Assembly (NCBI GenBank): GCA_004298015.1
Contig: SCSE01000004.1
Span: 1-44,554, forward strand
Length of the DNA stretch: 44,554 bases
Reading direction: 5' to 3'
Source of the DNA: Rhodanobacter sp.
GTDB taxonomy: Bacteria > Pseudomonadota > Gammaproteobacteria > Xanthomonadales > Rhodanobacteraceae
This document shows, in pieces, positions 25,806-34,377 of the stretch. Made by a program: the position numbers and the translations under genes. The notes below the pieces were generated by a model. That model made no database searches and was not told the origin of the DNA. It saw only the letters and a list, made by a program, of their open reading frames with translations. How positions within the stretch are numbered: the first letter of the stretch is position 1; each line of letters starts with the position of its first letter.

Positions 25806-26825
25806 ATGAGCCAGCCCGCCGAACAACTCAACGGACCCTCACGCGGCTTCGCCGATGTGCGCAAACTCACCGCTGCCGACATGCAGCGTGTGGATGCGCT
25901 GATCCGTCAACGGCTGGCCTCGGATGTGGTGCTGATCAACCAGATTGGCGATCACATCATTGCCGGCGGCGGCAAGCGGCTGCGACCGATGCTGCACGTG
26001 CTGGCGGCCCGTGCCGCCGGTTATACCGGTGAGCAACAGATCAAGCTCGCCGCCGTGATCGAATTCATCCACACCTCGACCTTGCTGCATGACGACGTGG
26101 TCGACGAATCCGACCTGCGCCGCGGCCGCGAGACCGCGAATGCGCTATGGGGCAACGCCGCCAGCGTGCTGGTCGGCGACTTTCTCTACTCGCGCTCGTT
26201 CCAGTTGATGGTCGAGCTGGACAACATGCGCATCATGCGCATTCTTGCCGACACCACCAACACCATCGCCGAAGGCGAGGTGCTGCAATTGCTCAACATC
26301 GGCAACGCCGACGTTGACGAAGCTTCCTATCTGGCCGTGATCGAACGCAAGACTGCAGTGTTGTTCGCCGCCGCCACCGAACTCGGCGGCATCCTCGGCA
26401 ACCTGCCGGAGGAGCAGACCGCGGCGCTGCGCGAGTACGGCATGCAGCTCGGCTACGCGTTCCAGATCGCCGATGACCTGCTTGACTATGTCAGTGACGC
26501 CGTCACGCTGGGCAAGAACATCGGGGACGACCTTGCCGAGGGCAAGCCGACGTTGCCGCTGATCTACGCACTCGAACATGCCAACTCGGACCCGGGCCGT
26601 GCCGCGCAAGCGCAATCGTTGCGCCATGCCATCGAACATGGCGGCCTCGATTCGCTTGATCGCATCATCGCATCGATCCGTGATTCAGGGGCGCTGGAGC
26701 GCACCCACGCGCGCGCCGTGGCACACGCCGGCGCGGCTCGCCAGGCACTTGACGCGCTGCCTGCGTCGCTCTACCGCGACGCACTGGCCGACCTCGCGGA
26801 CTATTCGGTGCAACGCAGCTCCTGA
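25806..26825 (+). CDS. ispB: Octaprenyl (polyprenyl) diphosphate synthase
   Basis: This is a 339-residue trans-prenyltransferase that builds the isoprenoid side chain of ubiquinone by adding isopentenyl diphosphate to allylic diphosphates. The first Asp-rich motif is HDDVVDESDLRRG and the second is QIADDLLDYVSD. GGGKRLRP near residue 60 and GKPTLPLIYAL complete the family set. ATG 25806 is the first codon that gives the usual IspB N-terminus; the frame is open back to 25593 without similarity. It is the upstream partner of the convergent type II NADH dehydrogenase, a quinone user. The TGA stop is also the first three bases of a dispersed repeat element (26823-26923). Confidence 0.94.
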   Translation: MSQPAEQLNGPSRGFADVRKLTAADMQRVDALIRQRLASDVVLINQIGDHIIAGGGKRLRPMLHVLAARAAGYTGEQQIKLAAVIEFIHTSTLLHDDVVDESDLRRGRETANALWGNAASVLVGDFLYSRSFQLMVELDNMRIMRILADTTNTIAEGEVLQLLNIGNADVDEASYLAVIERKTAVLFAAATELGGILGNLPEEQTAALREYGMQLGYAFQIADDLLDYVSDAVTLGKNIGDDLAEGKPTLPLIYALEHANSDPGRAAQAQSLRHAIEHGGLDSLDRIIASIRDSGALERTHARAVAHAGAARQALDALPASLYRDALADLADYSVQRSS

Positions 26826-26923
26826 GAGGCCGAGAAAAAATCGCCCACCTGCGGCGACCACCGCCGGACGCCCGAGTCGGCGACGCTCTCGCTACGGCGT
26901 TCGGCAATTTTGCCAGCTTCTGA
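26823..26923 (+). repeat. Dispersed inverted-repeat element, copy A
   Basis: This 101-bp element starts TGAGAGGCCGAGAAAA and ends CAATTTTGCCAGCTTCTGA. The ends are imperfect inverted repeats of each other. The left module matches 28718-28669 (minus strand) and 41355-41405 (plus). The right module (CGACGCTCTCGCTACGG, then GTTCG) matches 28432-28378 on the minus strand. The TGA at its start is the stop codon of the polyprenyl synthase gene. It lies in the 109-bp convergent gap before the NADH dehydrogenase stop and encodes nothing. Confidence 0.85.
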
Positions 26924-26934
26924 GTCATGCGTAC

Positions 26935-28269
26935 TCAATGCAGCTTGATCTTCACCCGGTTGGGTCTGTTGATCACATTGGCCAGCGTCGCCAGAGATGT
27001 CTTGTAGTACCCATTCAGGGCCACTTGGTGCATCTTGTGCAGCGACCAGTACACCAGTCGGGCCAGTACGCCCTCGATCATCACGCTGCCACCGATCAAG
27101 GCGCCCATCAGACTGCCCACCGGACTGAACAGCCCCAACGCGACCAGGGAGCCGTAGTCCCGATAACGGTAAACCGGCAACGGCTTGCCACGCAGCCGTC
27201 GCTGCAATGAGCGCACCAGCATGGATGCCTGCTGATGCGCCGCCTGCGCGCGCGGCGGCACGTTACCTTTGCCATCGGGTAGCGGACAAGCAGCGCAATC
27301 CCCAAACGCAAAAATGTCGTCATCAAGGGTGGTCTGCAGCGTAGGCCGCACCAGCAGCTGGTTGCTGCGATTGCTTTCCAGCCCATCCAGTCCGGCGAGA
27401 AAATCCGGCCCCTTGATGCCCGCCGACCAAACCATCATGCTCGCCGCGATGAATTTTCCGCTGGCCGTGCGCAAACCATCGTGGCGCACCTCGACGACGC
27501 GTTCACCGGTATGCACGGCGATGCCGAGTGTATTCAGCCGCTCGATGACCGATGCCGACAGGGATTGCGGCAATCCGGGCAGAACGCGCTCGGCCGCCTC
27601 GACGATCACCAGCCGCAGGTTCTTGTCCGGGTCGATATCTTCCAGGCCATAGGCTGACAGCTCGCGCGTGGTGTCGTGCAGTTCCGCCGCCAGTTCGACA
27701 CCGGTGGCGCCCGCACCGACAATGCCCACGGTCAACAGCTCCGGCTGTACTGCTTCCGGCTGCATGTTCGCACGCAGGCACGCGTTGATGTGGCGCCGAT
27801 GGAAGTCCCGCGCCTGCTCCGGCGTATCGAGCATGGCGCAGTGCTCGCGCACACCCGGCACCCCGAAGTCATTGGCGATCGAACCAATCGCGATAACCAG
27901 TGTGTCGTAGCGCAGGGTTCGCCGCGGCATGATCTCGACATCGCGCTGATCGTGCATGGGAGCCAGCTGGATCTCACGCCGGGTGCGATCAAGGCCGTCC
28001 ATACGGCCAAGATGAAATCGAAAGTGATGCCAATGCGACTGCGCAAGGTATTCGAGACGATCGGCGTACGAATCCAGGCTGCCCGCGGCCACCTCGAACA
28101 ACAACGGCTTCCACAGGTGTGAACGCGCCGCGTCGACCAGGGTGACGCGGGCCTTGCCCCGCCGACCGAGACGGTCACCCAGCCGGGTTGCCAGCTCGAG
28201 GCCGCCGGCACCACCCCCCACGATCACGATTTCATGAAGAGCAGTCTGCGCGGGTGAATGCATACTCAT
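26935..28269 (-). CDS. ndh: Type II NADH:quinone oxidoreductase
   Basis: This is a 444-residue non-proton-pumping NADH dehydrogenase at the inner face of the membrane, passing electrons from NADH to ubiquinone. The FAD-binding motif IVIVGGGAGGLELATRLGD is at the N-terminus. The NAD-binding motif GIVGAGATGVELAAELHD lies mid-protein, and the FAD-ribose site is IFAFGDCAACP with the quinone-site-like VPPRAQAAHQQA. The C-terminal region (VYRYRDYGSLVALG, hydrophobic and basic helices) fits the membrane anchor. ATG 28269 has AGG upstream; ATG 28263 is an alternative. The region upstream (28270-28715) holds no gene and is mostly repeat element copy B. Confidence 0.95.
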   Translation of the reverse strand: MSMHSPAQTALHEIVIVGGGAGGLELATRLGDRLGRRGKARVTLVDAARSHLWKPLLFEVAAGSLDSYADRLEYLAQSHWHHFRFHLGRMDGLDRTRREIQLAPMHDQRDVEIMPRRTLRYDTLVIAIGSIANDFGVPGVREHCAMLDTPEQARDFHRRHINACLRANMQPEAVQPELLTVGIVGAGATGVELAAELHDTTRELSAYGLEDIDPDKNLRLVIVEAAERVLPGLPQSLSASVIERLNTLGIAVHTGERVVEVRHDGLRTASGKFIAASMMVWSAGIKGPDFLAGLDGLESNRSNQLLVRPTLQTTLDDDIFAFGDCAACPLPDGKGNVPPRAQAAHQQASMLVRSLQRRLRGKPLPVYRYRDYGSLVALGLFSPVGSLMGALIGGSVMIEGVLARLVYWSLHKMHQVALNGYYKTSLATLANVINRPNRVKIKLH

Positions 28270-28377
28270 GACGTGACCTGTCGAGGGCTGGCGTGACCCA
28301 TCTTCGCACGTGCTGCCACGGGAGATCAGCCCTGCTGCGGGTCGGCACCTGCGCCGGTATCACCGCGGCCGGTTGGC

Positions 28378-28718
28378 TCAGAGGCCGGAAAATATCGAAC
28401 ACCGTAGCGAGAGCGTCGGCAAGCGTTCGTGACAAGGTGCGTCCTGATCACCCATCGGCTGCATCTTCGTTTGGAGAATGGCTTGAGTTGGCCGTTCTTG
28501 AGGGATGTGGGTCAATCAAAACTCTGCTGATCGCAGCTGGAAACAGCCATTTGACGAGGGTCTGCAGGAGTGAGGATGCAACAGGGAATCAGGCGGTGGA
28601 TTGTGGGTAAATGCGGGGAATGTGGTGCACTAAATGACCCGGGCTTGTCCGCAATGTGCCGCCAGCACGGGCATCTGACGGCGATCGCAGCAGGCGGGCG
28701 CCTTTTCCCAGCCTCTCA
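28378..28718 (-). repeat. Dispersed inverted-repeat element, long copy B
   Basis: This is read on the minus strand. The element starts TGAGAGGCTGGGAAAA at the stop codon of the dienelactone-hydrolase-like gene and ends TATTTTCCGGCCTCTGA at 28378. Its left module matches copies A and C (GCGATCGCCGTCAGA shared with C). Its right module shares CGACGCTCTCGCTACGG with copy A. Between them lie about 240 bp not present in the other copies, giving a total of 341 bp. No convincing protein is encoded in this core. It fills most of the 446-bp gene-free space upstream of ndh. Confidence 0.8.
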
Positions 28719-29504
28719 GTGCGTATCCGCAAAGGCATGGTCGAGCCAGTCATGCATCAATCGGTAGCTGCGTGCACTGGCTGCGGCGTTGTAACGGCAA
28801 CCGGGTGAGTTGTCTTCAAGCTCGGTAAAGCAGTGTTCGGCGTGACCGAGCACCACCAACTCCCAGGCGGTCGGGCTGCCACGCATCTCATCCATGAACT
28901 TGCCGGCGTCGGGCATGGTCCACGTGTCGTCGGCGCCATTCATGGCCAGCACGCGCGCCTTGATCTGCTTTGCCAGCGCCGGGTTGTCGGTGGTGAGTCC
29001 GCCGTGGAACGAGACCACCGCCGCGATCGCTGCGCCACTGCGCGCAAGATCCAGTACCGCCGAACCACCGAAGCAAAAACCGATGGCAGCCAGCCGGTGC
29101 AGGTCGATCGGCGCCGTTTGCGCCTGCGCCTTCAACTGCGCGAGCGCAGTGTTTATCCGTTGGCGCATCAGTGGCCGATCACCGTACAGCGGTTTGACCG
29201 CAAGCTGGGCTTGCGCCGTGGTGGTTGGCCGCACACCCTGCCCGTACATGTCGGTAAGCAGAATCACGTAGCGCTTGCCGGCGATCATCTCGGCCTTCTT
29301 TACCGCCGCTTTGTTCACGCCATACCAGTTTGGCACCATCACCAGGCCAGGTCGCTTTGTGCCGATGGCATCGTCATAGACCAGCACGCTGTGAAAATGC
29401 ACGCCGTCCTGATGCCAGTCCACCGCGCGATGAACCATCTTTGCGTGGGCAGTGACAGCACAGGTGAGCAGCAATAACAGGCAACCAAGCCGGGCGATGC
29501 GCAT
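28716..29504 (-). CDS. Secreted dienelactone-hydrolase-family protein
   Basis: This is a 262-residue alpha/beta hydrolase with a signal peptide cleaved after AHA (about residue 21), so it acts outside the cytoplasm. The nucleophile motif is GFCFGG with catalytic Cys, the acid is likely in NGADDTWTMPDA, and the His is in LGHAEHCFTE. VVSFHGGLTT is typical of the family. Real dienelactone hydrolases are cytoplasmic and serve chlorocatechol breakdown; a secreted copy with no pathway genes around suggests another ester or lactone substrate. ATG 29504 has AGAGGA 7 nt upstream. It follows the UbiI/VisC-like gene by 60 bp on the same strand. Its TGA stop is the first codon of repeat copy B. Confidence 0.9.
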   Translation of the reverse strand: MRIARLGCLLLLLTCAVTAHAKMVHRAVDWHQDGVHFHSVLVYDDAIGTKRPGLVMVPNWYGVNKAAVKKAEMIAGKRYVILLTDMYGQGVRPTTTAQAQLAVKPLYGDRPLMRQRINTALAQLKAQAQTAPIDLHRLAAIGFCFGGSAVLDLARSGAAIAAVVSFHGGLTTDNPALAKQIKARVLAMNGADDTWTMPDAGKFMDEMRGSPTAWELVVLGHAEHCFTELEDNSPGCRYNAAASARSYRLMHDWLDHAFADTH

Positions 29505-29564
29505 GATCGTGTCCTCTCATTGGCAGTGATGACACTCCCCCGCAACCCGGGGAGAATACAAACT

Positions 29565-30776
29565 TCAGCTACCGGCCGCATGCTCCGCAAGACGTCGCTT
29601 CAACGGCGCCAGGCGATCCAGCAAGCCCATCCCCAGGCCGCGGGCGGCAACCAGTGCCGGCGACTGCCATGCATAGATCCGGGCCAGCGCGTCGAAACCC
29701 AGCGCATCCAGCGTATCGGCACTGCGGCGCCGGCGGGCGTAGCGACGCAGCACGTGCGCCGCGCCGAGGTCGCTTCCAGCAGCGCGGGCGGCAACCAGCG
29801 TATCGCGCAGCTCCACAACATCGCGCAAGCCAAGGTTGACTCCCTGCCCGGCCAGCGGATGGACGGCATGCGCGGCATCGCCCAGCAACACCAGGCGTTC
29901 GGCCTGATACCGGGTGGCCAGCTGCAGCTTCAACGGAAACCCGGCGCGCGATGTGCTGGCGACGACCCGGCCGAGCCGAAAGTCACTGGCAACACCCACC
30001 GCGTCGATAAAGTCCTGCTCATCCAGCCCCAGCACCCGCTGCGCCTCGGCTTCCGGCAACGACCACACCAGCGAGCTACGCCCGTCGGCCAACGGCAGCA
30101 GCGCCAGTGGACCGGTCGGCAGGAAGCGCTGCCATGCCGTGTGCTCATGCGCGCGCTCGGTCTGCACGTGCGCCACCACCGCCCGTTGCGCATAGTCACG
30201 GCCGCGGGTGGCGATACCGGCCAGTTGGCGCAGCGGCGAAGTGGCGCCATCGGCGGCGACCAGTACCCCGGCTGCCAGCGACTCGCCGTCTGCCAGCGCA
30301 AGCTGGATGCGATCCTCGCGCACCTCGAAACCGCTGACATTGGCAGGGCAAAAACACGGCACCCCGGCTGCCTCCAGCGCCTGCCAGAGGCGCCACTGCA
30401 GCAGACGGTTTTCGACGATGTAGCCGAGCTGTCGCTGCCCCGCGCTGGCTGCCGCGAAGTCGATCGTTGCACCGCTGGCGGCATCCCATACATGCATGTG
30501 GGCGTACGGACCCGCCCGGGACTCGCGAACGGACTGCCAGACTCCCAGTTCCTCGAGCAGGTCGACCGACGACGGCGCCAATCCGACCACCCGCAGGTCC
30601 ACCTCATCCTGTGCATGCCACGGCGGCGGCTGACGCGCTTCCAGCAGGGCGCTGGCAAAGCCGGCGCGGGCCAACGCCAGCGCCATCGCGGCGCCGACCA
30701 TGCCGCCACCCACCACGGCGATATCCAGGCCGGGCGCACGACGGCGGGGCACCACGTCCCTCGCACCGGCGTTCAC
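29565..30776 (-). CDS. FAD-dependent ubiquinone hydroxylase, UbiI/UbiF/VisC family
   Basis: This is a 403-residue flavin monooxygenase of ubiquinone synthesis. FAD-binding DIAVVGGGMVGAAMALALARAG is at the N-terminus. YAHMHVWDAASGATIDFAAA and GYIVENRLLQWRLWQAL are typical of UbiI/VisC. LVAADGATSPLRQLAGI and LLGDAAHAVHPLAGQGVNLGLRDV form the second FAD/ribose motif. The start is GTG 30776, overlapping the stop of ubiH by 4 bp (GTGA), so the two hydroxylases are co-translated. Which ring carbon it hydroxylates (C5 or C6) cannot be decided here. Confidence 0.92.
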   Translation of the reverse strand: MNAGARDVVPRRRAPGLDIAVVGGGMVGAAMALALARAGFASALLEARQPPPWHAQDEVDLRVVGLAPSSVDLLEELGVWQSVRESRAGPYAHMHVWDAASGATIDFAAASAGQRQLGYIVENRLLQWRLWQALEAAGVPCFCPANVSGFEVREDRIQLALADGESLAAGVLVAADGATSPLRQLAGIATRGRDYAQRAVVAHVQTERAHEHTAWQRFLPTGPLALLPLADGRSSLVWSLPEAEAQRVLGLDEQDFIDAVGVASDFRLGRVVASTSRAGFPLKLQLATRYQAERLVLLGDAAHAVHPLAGQGVNLGLRDVVELRDTLVAARAAGSDLGAAHVLRRYARRRRSADTLDALGFDALARIYAWQSPALVAARGLGMGLLDRLAPLKRRLAEHAAGS

Positions 30777-31990
30777 GGCAGGCGCTCCAGCACGGCCAGC
30801 GGTGGCTGACCGCGAAAGCCCATACCACGACGGGCCAGCGCGCGCTGCAGCGGCGGCAACCGGTCACAGGCCAGCAGGGCCAGCGAGCGCAGCGGCGCCA
30901 GCGCGGGTTGCGGCAGGCACGCCAGGGTCACCAGCCCATGACTCATGGCCATGGTGCCTTCACGATCCGCCGCGCGTCGGGCGGCATAGTTTTCGAGCAG
31001 ATCACCGGCCCCGGGATCGGCCGCCCCCGGCACCAGCTCGGCCAGGGTCAGCGCGTCGCGCAGCCCAAGATTGAAGCCCTGGGCACCGATCGGATGCACC
31101 GTCTGCGCAGCATTGCCGACCAACACCGCGCGGTGGGCGATCAGCCGTTCGGCCGCGACCCGATGAATCGCATACGGATGGCGCTTGCCGGGTCGTTCCA
31201 GGCGGCCCAGGCGCCAGCCGAAACGGCGCTGAGCGAGTTCGAGGTAACCGGCATCATCCAGCGCAGCGACGCTATCTGCGTGTTCGACGGGTACGGTAAG
31301 CACCAGGCCGCAACGACGCTCGGCCAACGGCAGCAAGGCGACCGGGCCGTCGTCGGTGAAACGTTCGTAAGCGCGCTCCCGGTGCTCGCGCTCCGGCGTC
31401 ACTGTGCAGACGAACAGGGTTTGCCGGTAATCGTGCTGTTCGGTGCCGATACCCACCTGGGAACGCACGAATGAACCGCTGCCATCGGCGCCTACCAGCA
31501 AGGGCGCTTCGATCTCGCGCAAACCATCCGCCGTGTCCAGTCGGGCGCGCCAACCTGTCTCCAGCGGCTCCAACCCGGTCAACGTGGCCGGCGCCAGTCG
31601 GGTCACACGGGTACACTCGTCGAGGCGACGCAGCAACGCCGCACCGAGTTCACGCGCCGGTAGCGTCCAGCCCAGCGCTTCCACACCATGCTTGTCGGCG
31701 TCAATGCGCGCACTGCCGAATTCACCGGCGCGGCTCACATGGATGTGCCGGATCGGCGTCGCCGCCTTTGCCGCGTGGGGCCATACACCGATCGAGATCA
31801 ACCCATTGACGGTAGCCCGTGCCAGCGCCAGATTGCGCTCATCGTAGCTGGGTTGGGCGTCGGTACGCGGCGCGGCGGTTTCGACCAGGCTCACACCCAG
31901 ACCAACTGCGTCCAGCGCGATCGCCAGGCTGGCCCCGACCAGGCCGCCACCAATGACAAGAATATCGGTACTTGCGCTCATGTCCGGCAT
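30773..31990 (-). CDS. ubiH: 2-polyprenyl-6-methoxyphenol hydroxylase UbiH
   Basis: This is a 405-residue flavin monooxygenase for a ring hydroxylation in ubiquinone synthesis. FAD-binding DILVIGGGLVGASLAIALD is at the N-terminus. IRHIHVSRAGEFGSARI, YERFTDDGPVALLPL, FGWRLGRLERPGKRHPY and LVGNAAQTVHPIGAQGFNLGLRDA follow the UbiH pattern segment by segment. ATG 31990 or ATG 31981 may start it; neither has a strong ribosome site. It is the first gene of a minus-strand run with the UbiI/VisC paralogue and the secreted hydrolase. It is divergent from the DUF6580-like membrane gene across about 96 bp. The nearby polyprenyl synthase serves the same pathway. Confidence 0.93.
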   Translation of the reverse strand: MPDMSASTDILVIGGGLVGASLAIALDAVGLGVSLVETAAPRTDAQPSYDERNLALARATVNGLISIGVWPHAAKAATPIRHIHVSRAGEFGSARIDADKHGVEALGWTLPARELGAALLRRLDECTRVTRLAPATLTGLEPLETGWRARLDTADGLREIEAPLLVGADGSGSFVRSQVGIGTEQHDYRQTLFVCTVTPEREHRERAYERFTDDGPVALLPLAERRCGLVLTVPVEHADSVAALDDAGYLELAQRRFGWRLGRLERPGKRHPYAIHRVAAERLIAHRAVLVGNAAQTVHPIGAQGFNLGLRDALTLAELVPGAADPGAGDLLENYAARRAADREGTMAMSHGLVTLACLPQPALAPLRSLALLACDRLPPLQRALARRGMGFRGQPPLAVLERLP

Positions 31991-32086
31991 GATACCCGCC
32001 GCCTGGGGAAGCTGCCGGCGTGCAGGCCAGCCTGGATGATTTGAAGTATCCTGTGGCCTTGTTCCACGAGCTTCCCTGGATTACTG

Positions 32087-32695
32087 ATGAACCGCAGCCA
32101 GATTGACCGCACCACCCGTTTTCTGACGCCACGCACGCTGGTGCTGTTTGCGATGGTCGCCTTCGCGGTCGGCTACCGGCTGGTAGTCTACTTCGTACCC
32201 GGGTTGCTGCCATGGAATTTCACACCCGTGGAAGCCATGGCGCTTTTCGGTGGTGCCTGTTTCGCCGATCGCCGGCTGGCGATCCTGATTCCGCTCGCGG
32301 CCATGGCCGTTGCCGACACACTGATCGCGCTGGCCCTGCCGGCCGCGCAGCTGCGCGACTGGATCGTGATGGCACCGGTAATCTACGCGTGCATTGCGCT
32401 CACCGCGTTCGCCGGTTTCGCGCTGCGCGGCCGGGTCAGGATTCTCAACGTGGCGCTCGCAGCCGTCGGCAGTGCCACGGGCTTTTTCCTGGTCACCAAC
32501 TTCTTCGTGTGGGTGGGTTCGGGCATGTATCCCGCCAACATCTCCGGACTGATAGCCTGCTACGTCGCCGGGCTGCCGTTCTACCAGTACGGCTCCTTGC
32601 CGGGCACGCTGCTGTGGAGCGCGGTGCTTTTCGGCACATTCGCCCTGTTGTCGCGTCGCTATACGGTGCTGGCCGGCGCGCCGCAGGCTGCCTGA
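32087..32695 (+). CDS. DUF6580-like integral membrane protein
   Basis: This is a 202-residue membrane protein with about five or six hydrophobic helices. The segment PWNFTPVEAMALFGGACFADRR after the first helix, then TNFFVWVGSGMYP and CYVAGLPFYQYG near the end, match the DUF6580 pattern as I remember it. The function of the family is not established. It is 16 bp upstream of a PduO-type cobalamin adenosyltransferase and probably co-transcribed. Its size and topology recall S-components of ECF vitamin transporters, so a role in cobalamin or precursor uptake is a reasonable guess. ATG 32087 follows a weak GGA. Confidence 0.82.
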   Translation: MNRSQIDRTTRFLTPRTLVLFAMVAFAVGYRLVVYFVPGLLPWNFTPVEAMALFGGACFADRRLAILIPLAAMAVADTLIALALPAAQLRDWIVMAPVIYACIALTAFAGFALRGRVRILNVALAAVGSATGFFLVTNFFVWVGSGMYPANISGLIACYVAGLPFYQYGSLPGTLLWSAVLFGTFALLSRRYTVLAGAPQAA

Positions 32696-32711
32696 GCGCC
32701 TTCGCTCCGAG

Positions 32712-33284
32712 ATGGGCAATCGACTTTCCAAGATCTACACCCGCACCGGCGATGACGGCAGCACCGGGCTGGGCGATGGCAGCCGTACCGGCAAGGATTC
32801 GCTACGCGTCAGTGCCTACGGCACCGTCGACGAACTGAACAGCACGATCGGCATGCTGCTGGCCATCGAGGGTGTCACCGACGCCGTGCGCGAAGCGCTG
32901 ATCCAGGTGCAGCACGATTTGTTCGATCTGGGCGGCGAGCTGTGCATCCCCGGCATGGCGATGGTCCATGACAGCGACGTCGACCGGCTGGAGAACACCC
33001 TCGACCAGTTCAACGAGGGGTTGCCGCCGCTGAAGGAATTCATCCTGCCTGGCGGCGGCATGGCAGCGGCCTGCGGCCATCTCGCGCGCACCGTATGCCG
33101 CCGCGCCGAACGCGAGGTCGTCGCACTGGGACGCGAGGAAACCCTTCGAGCCCAGCCGCAGCACTATCTCAACCGGCTGTCCGACCTGCTGTTCGTGATC
33201 TCCCGCGTACTGGCCCGCAGCAGCGGCCATGGCGAAGTGCTCTGGCAACACCAGCGGCGGCACAAGGGCCCGGCCACTGAATGA
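32712..33284 (+). CDS. PduO-type cob(I)alamin adenosyltransferase
   Basis: This is a 190-residue enzyme that transfers the adenosyl group of ATP to cob(I)alamin to make coenzyme B12. The N-terminal ATP motif is [17 protein letters not shown], followed by [41 protein letters not shown] and [13 protein letters not shown], all standard in PduO/MMAB trimers. It follows the DUF6580-like gene and overlaps the next gene (ATGA, 4 bp). The start ATG 32712 has GAG almost touching it, so translation may depend on the upstream gene. No other B12 gene is in the window. Confidence 0.95.
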   Translation: MGNRLSKIYTRTGDDGSTGLGDGSRTGKDSLRVSAYGTVDELNSTIGMLLAIEGVTDAVREALIQVQHDLFDLGGELCIPGMAMVHDSDVDRLENTLDQFNEGLPPLKEFILPGGGMAAACGHLARTVCRRAEREVVALGREETLRAQPQHYLNRLSDLLFVISRVLARSSGHGEVLWQHQRRHKGPATE

Positions 33285-34216
33285 GCGCGACCATGCTTCG
33301 CCTGTATACGCACCCGGCATGCCTGCAACACCAGCCCGGCGCCGGGCATGCCGAGTGCCCGGCACGCCTGCAGGCGGTACTCCGGGCACTGGATCACGAC
33401 CGCTACGCCGCGGTCGATCGTGTCGAGGCGCCGCGGGCAACCCGCGAACAGCTGTTGCGGGTGCACCGCGCAGAACATATCGAGCGGATCCTTGGCAACG
33501 CGCCGGCACAAGGGACGGTGCGGCTGGACGAGGACACCGTGATGTCCCCTGGCTCGGCCGAGGCAGCGCTTCGCGCTGCGGGGGCCGCCATTGCCGCCGT
33601 GGATGCGGTGGTCGCCGGGCATGGCCGGCACGCATTCTGCGCCGTGCGCCCGCCCGGGCATCATGCCACCGGCGATCAGGCGATGGGGTTCTGCCTGTTC
33701 AACAACATCGCCGTGGCCGCAGCCCACGCGCTGGCGGTGCACGGGCTGAAACGCGTGGCGATCGCCGATTTCGATGTGCACCACGGCAATGGCACCCAGG
33801 CGATCTTCGAGCGGGAGCCGCGGGTGATGTTTGTCACCAGTCACCAGTCACCCTTGTATCCGGGTAGCGGAGACGAGCGGGAACGCGGCGTCGGCAATAT
33901 CGTCAATGCAAGCTTGTCGCCCGGCGCCGGTTCGCACGAGTTTCGCGAACTCTGGCAGGAGCTGCTGCTGCCCCGGCTGCACGCGTTCAAACCCCAGTTG
34001 GTGCTGGTTTCGGCCGGCTTCGATGCGCACCGCAGCGACCCACTGGCCGATCTGCGCCTTGGCCATGAGGATTACGCGTGGATCAGCGAGCAGTTGGTAG
34101 TCCTGGCCCGGAGTCATGCCGGCGGCAGGTTGGTGTCTTCACTGGAAGGCGGCTATGACCTGACCGCATTGGCTGCCTGTGCAGCGGCGCATGTCGATGC
34201 CTTGATGGCCTGCTGA
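33281..34216 (+). CDS. Histone-deacetylase-like amidohydrolase
   Basis: This is a 311-residue zinc hydrolase of the HDAC/acetoin-utilisation/acetylpolyamine amidohydrolase superfamily. Motifs are HAECPARL near the N-terminus, [20 protein letters not shown] (catalytic His pair), [12 protein letters not shown] (Zn ligands Asp and His), [14 protein letters not shown] (third Zn ligand Asp) and SLEGGYDL. In bacteria such proteins deacetylate polyamines, acetyl-lysine on proteins or other acyl amides; the substrate is not evident here. ATG 33281 overlaps the adenosyltransferase stop, so it belongs to the same operon by layout, although a functional link to cobalamin is not obvious. The region to lptD (34217-34377) probably holds the lptD promoter, but no clear hexamers are seen. 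Confidence 0.93.
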   Translation: MSATMLRLYTHPACLQHQPGAGHAECPARLQAVLRALDHDRYAAVDRVEAPRATREQLLRVHRAEHIERILGNAPAQGTVRLDEDTVMSPGSAEAALRAAGAAIAAVDAVVAGHGRHAFCAVRPPGHHATGDQAMGFCLFNNIAVAAAHALAVHGLKRVAIADFDVHHGNGTQAIFEREPRVMFVTSHQSPLYPGSGDERERGVGNIVNASLSPGAGSHEFRELWQELLLPRLHAFKPQLVLVSAGFDAHRSDPLADLRLGHEDYAWISEQLVVLARSHAGGRLVSSLEGGYDLTALAACAAAHVDALMAC

Positions 34217-34377
34217 GCGACCTGACGCAGTACGGCCCCCTGCCGCCATACCATCGTGACTTGTCGACACCGGCTTGCGGCCAACGTCGCAAACGGTCTA
34301 CCGCGAACATGCCGGCCTGCCGTATGAAGAGGCTTTCTGCTAGCTTAACCAGCCTTCCATGCCAACAGACTCCGATT

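Noticed and set aside
28293..28767. Small plus-strand frames upstream of ndh
   Set aside because: They cross repeat copy B, have no ribosome site and show no family features, so they are treated as non-coding.
34261..34377. LptD start at ATG 34261
   Set aside because: It would add about 39 residues before the signal peptide; the GTG at 34378 fits secretion better.
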